The notes under the pieces: generated by a model
What the model was told of the DNA's origin: nothing
What the model saw: only the letters and a program-made list of their open reading frames with translations
The model's database searches: none
Source of the DNA: Annona cherimola
Taxonomy: Eukaryota > Streptophyta > Magnoliopsida > Magnoliales > Annonaceae
Assembly: GCA_030490835.1 (NCBI GenBank)
Contig: CM059977.1
Coordinates: 17,093,335-17,157,334, forward strand
DNA: 64,000 nucleotides
Direction: 5' to 3'
Shown: positions 63,863 through 64,000 of the stretch, piece after piece
How positions within the stretch are numbered: position 1 is the first letter of the stretch
Layout: each line of letters begins with the position of its first letter
Position numbers and translations under genes: made by a program

Positions 63863-64000
63863 TTCTATTTTGGGCTCAAAGCGTACTGCGCGTTTTGGTG
63901 CTAGTACCTAGTCAAGAATATGCAGTTGCTTACGGCGCACTCTGCCTTTTTGTGCATGGTTTTTGGGAATTGAATGAGAAATTGCAGTCTTCCTCGACTG

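Noticed and set aside
1..64000. CRISPR arrays, bacterial operons, organelle DNA insertions, rRNA genes
   Set aside because: No regularly spaced identical repeats, no polycistronic prokaryotic gene layout, and no recognisable plastid, mitochondrial or rRNA sequence were seen.

Overview
The window is nuclear DNA of a flowering plant. It is AT-rich, carries spliced genes with typical plant exon structures, and is packed with plant-type transposable elements (hAT, Harbinger-like MITEs, a MULE-like element, SINE-like units, an L1-type LINE). I cannot name the species. The coding exons match eudicot/Arabidopsis family members well, and the low gene density with long TE-filled introns suggests a medium or large, perhaps woody, angiosperm genome. 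Nothing bacterial, viral, organellar or CRISPR-like was seen.

Four protein-coding genes can be reconstructed exon by exon, all on the minus strand. (1) 1495-1900: the first two coding exons of a nuclear gene for organellar ribosomal protein S16; the remainder lies beyond the left edge. (2) 5096-13053: a complete 15-exon gene for a 578-residue ANTH-domain clathrin assembly protein of the AtECA1/PICALM1 (AP180/CALM) group. (3) 17333-22512: a complete six-exon gene for a 482-residue single-PHD-finger nuclear protein whose last residues are encoded by a CA microsatellite. (4) 36653-39900: a complete three-exon gene for a 419-residue CHLOROPLAST IMPORT APPARATUS 2 (CIA2)-like CCT-domain protein, with a GC-AG intron inside the CCT region. 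A fifth gene probably begins near 62850 on the plus strand, but its coding start cannot be fixed.

Between 22.6 and 36.6 kb, and from 40 to 62.8 kb, the sequence is almost entirely repeat-derived. It holds a foldback at 23.2-23.7 kb, a MULE-like element with ~250-bp terminal inverted repeats at 26.18-27.46 kb, a possible LTR remnant at 27.5-29.4 kb, two related SINE-like units (44.8 and 47.5 kb), a second foldback at 48.4-48.9 kb, an intact non-autonomous hAT element with a perfect 8-bp target duplication (49351-50828), and a decayed LINE with endonuclease, reverse transcriptase, zinc-binding and RNase H remnants (54.07-58.5 kb). Two MITE families recur across the window. Family A has GGGTGTGTTTGG ends; family B has GTGCACTCGAGTGCAC-like palindromic ends. 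Several 65-120 bp tandem duplications are also present.

The genes are not a pathway cluster. S16 works in organelle translation. CIA2-type proteins are known as nuclear regulators of plastid import and plastid ribosomal-protein genes, so the two are functionally linked, but their 36-kb proximity may be chance. Telo-box motifs (AAACCCTAA) lie in the upstream regions of the S16, clathrin-assembly and CIA2-like genes. I found no convincing undescribed biological system. The most checkable novelties are the GC-AG intron beside a trinucleotide repeat in the CIA2-like gene, the microsatellite-encoded C terminus of the PHD protein, and the structured transposons.
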